From Streptomyces gobiensis (lineage in GTDB: Bacteria > Actinomycetota > Actinomycetes > Streptomycetales > Streptomycetaceae): a stretch of 64,000 nucleotides of DNA. The stretch covers positions 3,656,501 to 3,720,500 of the forward strand of contig NZ_CP086120.1 of the NCBI RefSeq assembly GCF_021216675.1, read 5' to 3'. Below, in pieces: positions 8,850 to 16,673 of the stretch (position 1 is the first letter of the stretch; every line of letters begins with the position of its first letter). A program made the translations under genes and the position numbers. The notes beneath the pieces are model-generated. The model saw only the letters and a program-made list of their open reading frames with translations. It was not told the DNA's origin and made no database searches.

Positions 8850-10094
8850 GTGAGCCAACTGCTGTCGCCAGAGTCCAGCACCCGGACCGCCGATGAGACG
8901 CCCCTGCCCGGCACCCTCCCGGAGGCGCTCCGTGCTGAACTCATCGCCTTCCGCCGGGACTTGCATATGCACCCGGAGCTGGGCAACCAGGAGTTCCGTA
9001 CCACCGCAGCCATCAAGGCCCGCCTTGAGCAGGCGGGGCTACGCCCCCGGGCGCTTGACTGCGGTACCGGGCTGATCTGTGATATTCACCCCCGCTCCAC
9101 CGACGGCTGGGACGGCTTCCGGCCGATGCTCGCGCTGCGCGCCGACATCGACGCGCTCCCCATCCCGGACACCAAGACGGTGCCCTACCGCTCCACGGTC
9201 CCCGACCGGGCACACGCCTGTGGCCATGATGTGCACACCACCACCGTCCTCGGCGCCGGGCTCGTCCTCGCCGAGCTGGCCCGTACGGACCGGCTCCCGC
9301 ACTCTGTACGGCTGATCTTCCAGCCCGCCGAGGAGGTCCTGCCCGGCGGCGCCACCGACGCGATCGAGAGCGGGGCGCTGGACGGCGTCGGCCGGATCAT
9401 CGCCGTGCACTGCGACCCCCGGGTCGACGCGGGCAAGATCGGACTACGCCCTGGCCCGATCACCTCCGCCTGCGACCGCCTGGAGATCACCCTCGCCGGT
9501 GCGGGCGGCCACACCGCCCGCCCGCACCTCACCACCGACCTGGTCACGGCCACCGCCAAGCTGGTCACCGAGGTCCCCGCGCTGCTCTCCCGCCGCGTCG
9601 ACACCCGCTCCGGGCTGGCCCTGACCTGGGGCCGCGTCGTCTCCGGCCACGCCTGCAACGTCATTCCGCAGCATGCCGAGCTCTCCGGCACCGTCCGCTG
9701 CCTCGATCTCGCCGGCTGGCGGGCCGCCCCGGACCTGGTGCACGCCGCCGTCGATGAGATCGCGACCCTGTATGGGGCGAAGTCCGAGATCAGCTACCAC
9801 CGTGGCGTCCCGCCCGTCGTCAACGAGGTCAGTACGACGGAGCTGCTGCGCGACGCCATGGCCGTCCGGCGGGGGCCGCACGCGCTGGAGTCCACCGAGC
9901 AGAGCCTCGGCGGCGAGGACTTCTCCTGGTACCTGGAGCATGTCCCCGGCGCCATGGCCCGCCTCGGCGTCCGCTCCCCGGGGGATCACACGCCCCGCGA
10001 TATCCATCAGGGCGACTTTGACGCGGATGAGAGCGCGATCGCGGTAGGCGTAGAGCTCTTCACCGCAGCCGCACTGCTGGGCACCCCTTCTTAA
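8850..10094 (+). CDS. M20D-family amidohydrolase/peptidase
   Basis: About 414 aa from GTG 8850 (alternative ATG 8811 lies inside a palindrome; neither has a clear ribosome site). Metal-binding and catalytic motifs: LRADIDALPI (about 97-105), HACGHDVHTT (122-131), FQPAEE and a late histidine in the HQGDF region; GGEDFSWYLE near the C-terminus is also typical. Members of this subfamily (HipO, IAA-amino-acid hydrolase) cleave N-acyl amino acids in the cytoplasm using two metal ions. The dimerisation (lid) domain is in the middle (GAGGHTARPH). Substrate not evident from context. Confidence 0.88.
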   Translation: MSQLLSPESSTRTADETPLPGTLPEALRAELIAFRRDLHMHPELGNQEFRTTAAIKARLEQAGLRPRALDCGTGLICDIHPRSTDGWDGFRPMLALRADIDALPIPDTKTVPYRSTVPDRAHACGHDVHTTTVLGAGLVLAELARTDRLPHSVRLIFQPAEEVLPGGATDAIESGALDGVGRIIAVHCDPRVDAGKIGLRPGPITSACDRLEITLAGAGGHTARPHLTTDLVTATAKLVTEVPALLSRRVDTRSGLALTWGRVVSGHACNVIPQHAELSGTVRCLDLAGWRAAPDLVHAAVDEIATLYGAKSEISYHRGVPPVVNEVSTTELLRDAMAVRRGPHALESTEQSLGGEDFSWYLEHVPGAMARLGVRSPGDHTPRDIHQGDFDADESAIAVGVELFTAAALLGTPS

Positions 10095-10143
10095 CGGCGC
10101 CCGCCCCTTCTTGACGGCGCCCACCCCTTCTTAACGGCGCCCT
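10084..10143. repeat. Three tandem 20-bp units overlapping a stop codon
   Basis: Units starting CCCCTTCTTAACGGCGCC at 10084, 10104 and 10124 are identical except for one or two bases. The first unit contains the TAA stop of the M20 gene. Looks like recent slippage or unequal exchange. Confidence 0.85.
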
Positions 10144-10240
10144 CGCACCTCTCGGCCCCTGGGGGCCTCGAGGGCTTCGGGCCGCCTGCGCCGGACTCCG
10201 TCCGCCGGGTGGTGGCTGGGCGCCGTTGCCGACGGTAGGG

Positions 10241-10760
10241 ATTCCCCTAACCCGGCCCCTTCCCGAAACGGGGGGCTCCGCCCCCCAGACCCCCGAGGTG
10301 TTGTGAGCACCCGCCCACCCCGTGTTGTGGGCACTCGCAGCCCCGCGAGGGGCTGTGGGTGGGCACAACACCGGCCACCGGCCCGCACCGGGCCACCCCC
10401 GGGGCCCCGGGGCGCAGCCCCGGTTTCCGGGAAGGGGCGGGAATTGGGGAACACCCACCCACGGCACCCCAGGAGCCCAGGCGGAGCCCCGCCCCGCGGC
10501 GGAGCCGCGTACCGGCACAGCCGGGAAGGGGAGGGATACAGGGAAACCCACCACGGCACCCACCCCCTGGGCGGAGCCCCGCGAGGGGCGGAACGGGTGG
10601 GCACCGAAGCCGCACCGGCCACCCCGGGGGCCCCGGGGCGAAGCCCCGGTTTCCGGGAAGGGGCGGGAATTGGGGAACCCCACCCCGGCACCCCCGGCAG
10701 CCGGGAGGACCCCCGCCCCGCGGCGCAGCCGCACACCGGCACAGCCGGCCCCCACCCGCC
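10241..10760. repeat. GC-rich dispersed-repeat block (left copy)
   Basis: No gene. The block is built from palindromic intergenic elements. A minus-orientation hairpin element lies at 10241-10285 (TTCCCGAAAC then GGGGGGCTCCGCCCCCC). Two near-identical direct copies of a 60-bp element with GGGGCCCCGGGGC and TTTCCGGGAAGGGGCGGG lie at 10393-10452 and 10619-10677. A stretch at 10322-10387 is almost identical, inverted, to 26041-26106. Hairpins could act as terminators for the M20 gene. Open frames through this block are low-complexity shadows. Confidence 0.8.
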
Positions 10761-10866
10761 GCCCGGCAGCGCAGAACGTACCGGCCCGCACACACCCCGT
10801 GCGTGGCTGAAACCCTTCGTTAACACCGAAACGGTAACGGAGGCCAGCTACCCCTTTACCTGACAT

Positions 10867-10878
10867 CTACGCGCGTTA
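10867..10878. promoter_or_regulatory. Nucleoside-regulon palindrome (site 1, one mismatch)
   Basis: CTACGCGCGTTA, differing by one base from the perfect palindrome CTACGCGCGTAG seen at four other salvage promoters. It lies 59 bp before the BMP lipoprotein start, in the promoter region. The regulator is not known. Confidence 0.65.
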
Positions 10879-10937
10879 CTCTGAGCCCGAAGCCAGCGCC
10901 GGAAGAGGCGCTTCCGAGAGTCGAAGGAGACCTCCTC

Positions 10938-11969
10938 TTGCGTCGGGTTACCAAGCTTGCCGCCGCGGTCACCGCCACCGCGGCCCTCGCACTCACCACC
11001 GCCGCGTGCGGTCAGAGCTCCACCGAGACCGATGGCGACAAGGGCGTCGGCCTCGCCTTCGATGTCGGCGGCCGTGATGACCACTCCTTCAACGAAGCCG
11101 CGGCCCGCGGCTTCGACAAGGCCAAGAAGGAGCTGGGTGTCGGCGGCAAGGAGATGACCGCCGGCAACAATGAGACCGAGGCGACCCGTGAGCAGCGCCT
11201 CACGTCCCTCGCCGAGGCGGGTTACAACCCGGTGATCGGCGTTGGTTTCGCCTACGGCAAGTCGATCAACAAGGTCGCGAAGGACTACCCCAACGTCACC
11301 TTCGCCGTCGTCGACAGCCCCTCCCAGGAGAAGAACGTCGCGGGCCTCCAGTTCGCCGAGCACGAGTCCTCCTACCTGGCCGGTGTCGCCGCCGCCCTGA
11401 AGACCAAGACCGACCGGGTCGGCTTCATCGGCGGTGTTAACAACGCGCTGATCCAGAAGTTCCAGGCGGGCTTCGAGCAGGGCGTCAAGGACACCAACCC
11501 CAAGATCAAGGTCACCTCGGAGTACATCGAGGAGAGCAACGACAGCGGGTTCAACAACCCCAGCGCCGGTAAGCAGAAGGCCTCCGGCATGCTGGACCGC
11601 AACATCGACGTGATCTACACCGCGGCCGGCGGGTCCGGTACCGGCGCGATCGAGGCGATCAGCAAGCATGGCGATGCCTGGGCGATCGGGGTCGACTCCG
11701 ACCAGTACAAGCAGCCGGGTCTGGCCAAGTACAAGGACGCGATCCTGACCTCGGCCATCAAGAACGTCGACGTCGCGGTCTTCGACCTGGTCAAGAGCGT
11801 CGAGGACGGTGAGCCGATCACCGGCGACCGGGAGTACGCCCTCAAGGACAACGGCGTCTCGCTGTCCACCTCGGGCGGCTTCATCGACGACATCCAGGAC
11901 GAGATCGACGCGGCCAAGAAGCAGATCATCGACGGAAAGATCAAGGTCAAGAGCACCGTGAACGGCTGA
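10938..11969 (+). CDS. BMP-family (PnrA-like) nucleoside-binding lipoprotein
   Basis: 343 aa, TTG start with GAAGGAG (10923-10929) eight bases upstream. The first 24 residues are a lipoprotein signal: basic start RRVTKL, hydrophobic core, and a lipobox ending TAAC at Cys24 (T at -3 is slightly atypical). The mature part is a periplasmic-binding fold of the Bmp family (VGLAFDVGGRDDHSFNEAAARG, VIYTAAGGSGTGAIEA, AIGVDSDQ). Family members bind purine or pyrimidine nucleosides and deliver them to an ABC transporter; the ATPase and permeases follow. A strong terminator separates it from the ATPase gene, giving extra binding protein relative to transporter. Confidence 0.9.
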   Translation: MRRVTKLAAAVTATAALALTTAACGQSSTETDGDKGVGLAFDVGGRDDHSFNEAAARGFDKAKKELGVGGKEMTAGNNETEATREQRLTSLAEAGYNPVIGVGFAYGKSINKVAKDYPNVTFAVVDSPSQEKNVAGLQFAEHESSYLAGVAAALKTKTDRVGFIGGVNNALIQKFQAGFEQGVKDTNPKIKVTSEYIEESNDSGFNNPSAGKQKASGMLDRNIDVIYTAAGGSGTGAIEAISKHGDAWAIGVDSDQYKQPGLAKYKDAILTSAIKNVDVAVFDLVKSVEDGEPITGDREYALKDNGVSLSTSGGFIDDIQDEIDAAKKQIIDGKIKVKSTVNG

Positions 11970-11989
11970 TCCCGTAGACGGTACGGCCC

Positions 11990-12024
11990 GGGCTCGGCAG
12001 AAGCTCCGCGCTTCTGCCGAGCCC
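11990..12024 (+). terminator. Strong hairpin after the BMP gene
   Basis: GGGCTCGGCAGAAG (11990-12003) pairs perfectly with CTTCTGCCGAGCCC (12011-12024), with a short loop. It lies 20 bp after the lipoprotein stop and before the next promoter, so it probably ends or attenuates that transcript. Confidence 0.8.
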
Positions 12025-12040
12025 GCCTCTAGCCCCGGAC

Positions 12041-12054
12041 GCTACGCGCGTAGC
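12041..12054. promoter_or_regulatory. Nucleoside-regulon palindrome (site 2)
   Basis: GCTACGCGCGTAGC, a perfect 14-bp palindrome containing the shared core CTACGCGCGTAG (12042-12053). It lies between the terminator of the BMP gene and the ABC ATPase gene, about 100 bp before its start, which argues for a second regulated promoter there. Confidence 0.7.
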
Positions 12055-12153
12055 ACCCCCCGCTACCCCGTCCCGTCCCCAGCAGCGCGATAACGTCGCC
12101 TTCCTCACACCCACCTCTACCGCCCCACTCCTTAGCCCCGAGGAGAGTGCGCC

Positions 12154-13746
12154 ATCAAAGCGTCCAGCAGCAGCCCCCCGGCCGACAGCGGCACTCCCGC
12201 GGTCGAGCTCCACGGGATCACCAAGCGGTTCCCGGGTGTCGTAGCCAACCACGACATCGACATCACCGTCCGCCGTGGCACCGTGCACGCGCTCGTCGGT
12301 GAGAACGGTGCCGGTAAGTCGACCCTGATGAAGATCCTCTACGGCATGCAGAAGCCGGACGAGGGCACCATCACCCTCGACGGCGAACAGGTCTCCCTGC
12401 ACAGCCCCGCCGACGCCATCGCGCGCGGCATCGGCATGGTGCACCAGCACTTCATGCTTGCCGACAACCTCACGGTCCTGGAGAACGTCGCGCTGGGAGC
12501 CGAGAAGCTGTACGGCATCAGCGGTGCGGCCCGTAAGAAGATCAAGGAGCTCTCCGACGCCTACCACCTGAACATCCGCCCCGATGTTCTCGTGGAAGAC
12601 CTCGGCGTCGCCGACCGCCAGCGAGTGGAGATCCTCAAGGTCCTCTACCGGGGCGCCCGCACCCTGATCCTCGACGAGCCGACCGCCGTGCTGGTCCCGC
12701 AGGAGGTCGACGCGCTCTTCGACAATCTGCGGGAGCTCAAGGCCGAGGGCCTGACCGTCATCTTCATCTCGCACAAGCTGGGCGAGGTCCTGTCGGTCGC
12801 CGATGACATCACCGTCATACGGCGCGGCACCACGGTCGCCTCCGTACACCCCTCGGAGACAACCCCCAAGCAGCTCGCCGAGCTGATGGTCGGCACCGAG
12901 CTGCCCACCCCCGAGACCCGCGAGTCCACGGTCACCGATATCCCGATGCTGACCGTCTCGGAGCTGCGTCTGTCGGCCACCGACACGGACGGCGTCGTAC
13001 GGTCCGTGCTGGACGGCATCTCCTTCACCATCCACCAGGGCGAGGTGCTGGGCGTCGCCGGAGTGGAGGGCAACGGCCAGGCCGAGCTGGTCGAGGCCAT
13101 CATGGGCATGCGCGACCCGGACGGCGGCCATATCGTCCTGGACGGCAAGGACATCAGCCACCTGCCCACCCGCAGGCGGCGTGAGGACGGCATCGGCTAT
13201 ATCCCCGAGGACCGGCACCGGCACGGTCTGCTGCTGGAAGCCCCGCTGTGGGAGAACCGTATCCTCGGCCATGTCACCGAGCCCCCCAACAGCAAGGGCG
13301 GGCGGCTGAACATCAAGGCCGCCCGAGCCGACACAGCGCGGATCGTCGCCGACTACGACGTCCGCACCCCCGGCATCGAGGTTCCCGCAGCCTCCCTCTC
13401 CGGCGGCAATCAGCAGAAGCTGATCGTCGGTCGCGAGATGAGCCACCATCCCAAGCTGCTCATCGCCGCACACCCCACCCGCGGTGTCGACATCGGTGCC
13501 CAGGCGCAGATCTGGGACCAGATCCGGGAGGCCCGGCACGAGGGACTGGCGGTGCTGCTGATCTCCGCCGACCTCGATGAGCTGATCGGCCTCTCCGACA
13601 CCCTGCGGGTGATGTACCGCGGCCGTCTGGTCGCGGACGCCGACCCCGCCACGATCACCCCGGAGGAGTTGGGCTCCGCCATGACCGGTGCCGCCAGCGG
13701 CCACCTTGAGCACCACGAGGAGCCATCGGACGGTGACGCCCGATGA
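12154..13746 (+). CDS. Nucleoside ABC transporter ATPase (tandem ATP-binding domains), apparent ATC start
   Basis: Two fused ATPase domains. Domain 1: Walker A GENGAGKST, Walker B TLILDEPTAVL. Domain 2: degenerate Walker A (GVEGNGQAEL), signature LSGGNQQK, and AAHPTRGVD in the Walker B/D-loop position, as in the sugar/nucleoside (RbsA-like) class. The first canonical in-frame start is GTG 12283, but conserved sequence (VELHGITKRFPGVVANHD) reads in frame upstream and stops only at TAG 12133. The only candidate is ATC at 12154, preceded by AGGAG (12141-12145, spacing 8). I therefore start there: an AUC start or an ATG-to-ATC change. It overlaps the next permease by ATGA. Confidence 0.88.
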   Translation: MKASSSSPPADSGTPAVELHGITKRFPGVVANHDIDITVRRGTVHALVGENGAGKSTLMKILYGMQKPDEGTITLDGEQVSLHSPADAIARGIGMVHQHFMLADNLTVLENVALGAEKLYGISGAARKKIKELSDAYHLNIRPDVLVEDLGVADRQRVEILKVLYRGARTLILDEPTAVLVPQEVDALFDNLRELKAEGLTVIFISHKLGEVLSVADDITVIRRGTTVASVHPSETTPKQLAELMVGTELPTPETRESTVTDIPMLTVSELRLSATDTDGVVRSVLDGISFTIHQGEVLGVAGVEGNGQAELVEAIMGMRDPDGGHIVLDGKDISHLPTRRRREDGIGYIPEDRHRHGLLLEAPLWENRILGHVTEPPNSKGGRLNIKAARADTARIVADYDVRTPGIEVPAASLSGGNQQKLIVGREMSHHPKLLIAAHPTRGVDIGAQAQIWDQIREARHEGLAVLLISADLDELIGLSDTLRVMYRGRLVADADPATITPEELGSAMTGAASGHLEHHEEPSDGDAR

Positions 13747-13790
13747 AGACGATGAAGACGTTGAAGACGCTGAAGACGTTGAAGACAACG
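13743..13790. repeat. 9-bp tandem repeat inside a permease start
   Basis: Five units of the form ATGAAGACG/TTGAAGACG encode the N-terminal repeat of permease 1. Units begin with ATG or TTG, so each is also a potential start codon. Confidence 0.85.
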
Positions 13791-14918
13791 AAGAAATTCG
13801 ACACGGAGAGGGTGCTGCTCGCTGTCGCGGCGCCTGTTCTCGCGATCGTCGGGGCGCTCGCCATCACCTCGGTCATCATCGCCGCGACCGGCAGGGACCC
13901 CTTCCATGCCTACTCCGTGATGATCAACTTTGGCACCACGCCCGAGAGCCAGGTCTGGATCATCAACAAGGCGATCCCGTACTACCTGTCCGCGGCGGCC
14001 GTCGCCATCGGGTTCCGGATGCACCTGTTCAACATCGGTGTCGATGGCCAGTACCGCATGGCGGCCTTCTTCGCCGCCGTCGTGGGCGGCGCGCTCACCC
14101 TGCCGGGCATCATCCAGATTCCGGTCATCCTCATCACCGCGATGCTGGTCGGCGCTGTCTGGGCGGGTATCGCGGGCTATCTCAAGACCACCCGGGGCGT
14201 CAGCGAGGTGATCAGCACGATCATGCTGAACTCCATCGGCGGTCTGATCATCGCCTACTTCCTCCGGGAGGGCAGGCTCGGCGAGCGGGAGGGCAACCTC
14301 GTCCACACCCCCGATCTCCCGGCCTCCAGCCACTTCTTCACCATTCCGACCGCCGTCAAGCCCATCTGGGGCACGGTCGTCATCGCCATCCTCGTCGGCA
14401 TCGGCTACTGGTTCGTGATCAACCGCACCCGGTTCGGCTTCGACCTGCGCGCCGTCGGCGCGTCGGAGACGGCGGCCCAGGCCAGCGGCGTCAGCGTCAA
14501 GCGCATGGTGGTCACCTCCATGGTGCTCTCCGGCGCCGTCGCCGGTCTGGTCGGTATGCCGACGCTGCTGAACGAGTCCTACAACTACGGCACCGACTTC
14601 CCGGTGGGTGTCGGCTTCACGGGTATCGCCATCGCCCTCCTGGGCCGCAACCACGCGGTGGGCATGGTCCTCGCCGCACTGCTGTGGGGCTTCCTGGAAC
14701 GCACCGGCATTCGACTGGAGTTCGAGGAATTCGCCCAGGAGATCGTCGGCGTGATGCAGGGCGTCATCGTCCTGTGCGTGGTCATCGCCTATGAGCTCGT
14801 ACGCCGTTACGGGCTGAAGCTCCAGCAGCGGAAGGTCGGCGAAGAGCTCGCCGCCGCGACGGAAAACAACGGCCGTAACGGCAAGGGTCCCAGCGACACG
14901 GCGGAGGTGTCCGCGTGA
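13743..14918 (+). CDS. Nucleoside ABC transporter permease 1
   Basis: 391 aa integral membrane protein of the BPD_transp_2 family (RbsC/YufP-like) with about 9-10 hydrophobic segments and the motifs AIGFRMHLFNIGVDGQYRMA and VGVGFTGIAIALLGRNHAVG. It starts at the ATG overlapping the ATPase stop (ATGA). The first 16 residues are a repetitive Lys-Thr-Met/Leu tail (MKTMKTLKTLKTLKTTKK) encoded by a 9-bp tandem repeat (13743-13790); it provides several alternative start codons. Together with permease 2 it forms the membrane channel for nucleosides. Confidence 0.9.
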   Translation: MKTMKTLKTLKTLKTTKKFDTERVLLAVAAPVLAIVGALAITSVIIAATGRDPFHAYSVMINFGTTPESQVWIINKAIPYYLSAAAVAIGFRMHLFNIGVDGQYRMAAFFAAVVGGALTLPGIIQIPVILITAMLVGAVWAGIAGYLKTTRGVSEVISTIMLNSIGGLIIAYFLREGRLGEREGNLVHTPDLPASSHFFTIPTAVKPIWGTVVIAILVGIGYWFVINRTRFGFDLRAVGASETAAQASGVSVKRMVVTSMVLSGAVAGLVGMPTLLNESYNYGTDFPVGVGFTGIAIALLGRNHAVGMVLAALLWGFLERTGIRLEFEEFAQEIVGVMQGVIVLCVVIAYELVRRYGLKLQQRKVGEELAAATENNGRNGKGPSDTAEVSA

Positions 14919-16213
14919 GTACGAACCTTTCCGCCCTGATCACCAGAGGGCTCAGCAGCAAGAACAGCGGCACCTCAGCGGGCCGCGAGTCCCGCTTCTC
15001 CTATCCGGTGATCCTGCTGATCATCGCGGGCGCCCTGATCGCTCTCTCCACCCTCCGGGTCGTCACCGGAGCCACCAGCATCACCGCCTCCACCCAGTAC
15101 GCGGCCGCCCTCAGCCTCGCGGTGCCGATCGGCCTCGCGGGCCTCGGCGGCCTCTGGGCCGAGCGCGCGGGCATCATCAATATCGGCCTTGAGGGCATGA
15201 TGATGCTCGGCACCTTCGCCGCAGGCTGGATCGGCTGGCAGCACGGGCCGTGGATGGCCGCACTCGCCGGGGTCCTCGGCGGTGCGCTCGGCGGACTGGT
15301 GCACGCCATCGCGACCGTCACCTTCGGCGTCGATCACATCGTCTCCGGTGTAGCGATCAACATCCTGGCGCTGGGCACGGTGCAGTTCCTGGCGAAGCTC
15401 TGGTTCGGCGCCGAGGGCAGCGCGGCCTCGGCGGCGGGCGGCAACGACAAACAGTCCCCGCCCATGGAGGACATGCCCACCCTCACCGTTCCCCTCCTCG
15501 CCGACTGGCTGGGCCGGATCGAACAGCAGCACTGGTTCTTCGTTTCCGACGCCGCCGGCATCCTGCGCGCGGGGGTGAACGATGTCTCGTGGCTCACGCT
15601 GGTAGCCGTGGCCCTCTTCATCGGCACCTTCTACATCCTGTGGCGCTCGCCGTTCGGCCTGCGGCTGCGCTCCTGCGGCGAGTCCCCGCTCTCGGCGGAG
15701 TCGCTGGGCGTCAACGTGTACACGTACAAGTACTACGCCGTCGTCATCTCCGGTGCGATGGCAGGCCTCGGTGGCGCTTTCCTCGCCATCGGAGTTCACT
15801 TCTACCAGGACCAGATGACCGGTGGCCGGGGCTATATCGGTCTGGCCACGATGATTTTCGGTAACTGGCGGCCGGGCGGTGTGGCGCTGGGCGCGGGCCT
15901 CTTCGGGTTCACGGACGCGCTGCGCCTGCGCGGTGGCGGTACCACGGTGCACGCGCTGCTGCTGCTCTTCGCGGTGCTGCTCATCGGTATCGCGCTGTGG
16001 AAGCTGCGCAAGGGCCATAAGCGTCAGGCGCTCATCAACAGCGTTATCGGCGGCCTGCTGGTCGTCTGGTACGTCACCACGGAGACCGTGCCCCGGGAGC
16101 TGGTCGCGGCCAGCCCGTACCTCACCACCCTGCTGGTACTCGCCCTGTTCTCCCAGCGGTTGCGGGTGCCCAAAGCCATCGGTAAGCCCTATCGCAGAGG
16201 ACAGGGCAAATGA
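14915..16213 (+). CDS. Nucleoside ABC transporter permease 2
   Basis: 432 aa, GTG start overlapping the previous stop by four bases (GTGA). BPD_transp_2 family membrane protein: AVPIGLAGLGGLWAERAGIINIGLEGMMMLG is the characteristic motif of nucleoside/sugar permeases, followed by GGRGYIGLATMIFGNW. About nine or ten membrane segments. The C-terminal segments (after residue 340) are extra hydrophobic helices. Partner of permease 1 and the double ATPase; the cytidine deaminase gene follows with an ATGA overlap, linking uptake to catabolism. Confidence 0.9.
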   Translation: MSTNLSALITRGLSSKNSGTSAGRESRFSYPVILLIIAGALIALSTLRVVTGATSITASTQYAAALSLAVPIGLAGLGGLWAERAGIINIGLEGMMMLGTFAAGWIGWQHGPWMAALAGVLGGALGGLVHAIATVTFGVDHIVSGVAINILALGTVQFLAKLWFGAEGSAASAAGGNDKQSPPMEDMPTLTVPLLADWLGRIEQQHWFFVSDAAGILRAGVNDVSWLTLVAVALFIGTFYILWRSPFGLRLRSCGESPLSAESLGVNVYTYKYYAVVISGAMAGLGGAFLAIGVHFYQDQMTGGRGYIGLATMIFGNWRPGGVALGAGLFGFTDALRLRGGGTTVHALLLLFAVLLIGIALWKLRKGHKRQALINSVIGGLLVVWYVTTETVPRELVAASPYLTTLLVLALFSQRLRVPKAIGKPYRRGQGK

Positions 16214-16234
16214 GCGGGACAGGGCAAATGAGCG
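16199..16234. repeat. Exact 18-bp tandem duplication at the permease/cdd junction
   Basis: GGACAGGGCAAATGAGCG occurs twice back to back (16199-16216, 16217-16234). Each copy carries an ATGA, so the cytidine deaminase gene has two in-frame ATG starts (16210 and 16228), the first overlapping the permease stop. Confidence 0.9.
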
Positions 16235-16635
16235 CGCATGTGGGTCCGGCCGACTGGGCCGCGCTGCGGACGGAGGCCCGGGACGCCATGTCCCGGGCCT
16301 ACGCCCCGTACTCCGGTTTCCCGGTGGGCGCGGCCGCCCGGGTCGACGACGGCCGCATCGTGAGCGGTTGCAATGTCGAGAACGCGGCCTACGGTGTCGC
16401 GCTCTGCGCCGAGTGCGGCCTGGTCTCCGCGCTCTTCGCCACCGGCGGCGGCAGGCTGACCCACTTCACCTGCTGCGATCCGCACGGCGACATCCTGATG
16501 CCGTGCGGCCGCTGCCGTCAGCTCCTGTGGGAACACGGCGGCCCGGAACTCCTCGTGGACACCACCACAGGTCCCCGTCCGCTTTCCGAGCTCCTCCCGG
16601 ACGCGTTTGGTCCTACGGACCTGGCAGACCGCTGA
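16210..16635 (+). CDS. cdd: Cytidine deaminase
   Basis: 141 aa from ATG 16210 (135 aa from ATG 16228). Converts cytidine/deoxycytidine to uridine/deoxyuridine. Zinc and catalytic motifs are complete: CNVENAAYG (substrate), LCAECGL with the catalytic Glu, and PCGRCRQLL providing the two further zinc cysteines, as in the small homotetrameric class. It is embedded in the nucleoside uptake operon and precedes the pyrimidine phosphorylase by 38 bp. Which of the two duplicated starts is used is unclear. Confidence 0.95.
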   Translation: MSGTGQMSAHVGPADWAALRTEARDAMSRAYAPYSGFPVGAAARVDDGRIVSGCNVENAAYGVALCAECGLVSALFATGGGRLTHFTCCDPHGDILMPCGRCRQLLWEHGGPELLVDTTTGPRPLSELLPDAFGPTDLADR

Positions 16636-16673
16636 CGCGCTGACCCTGTTGAACTGAACTCGAAGGAGACCCC

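Noticed and set aside
10393..10677. CRISPR-like spacing of repeated elements
   Set aside because: Only two copies of a long GC element, imperfect, with no regular spacers and no cas genes.
10247..10866. Several overlapping frames in the repeat block
   Set aside because: All are made of GC-rich palindromic repeats; no ribosome sites; Pro/Arg/Gly-rich translations.
11947..13788. 613-codon minus-strand frame opposite the ABC ATPase
   Set aside because: The plus strand has complete ABC motifs; the minus translation is a typical shadow.
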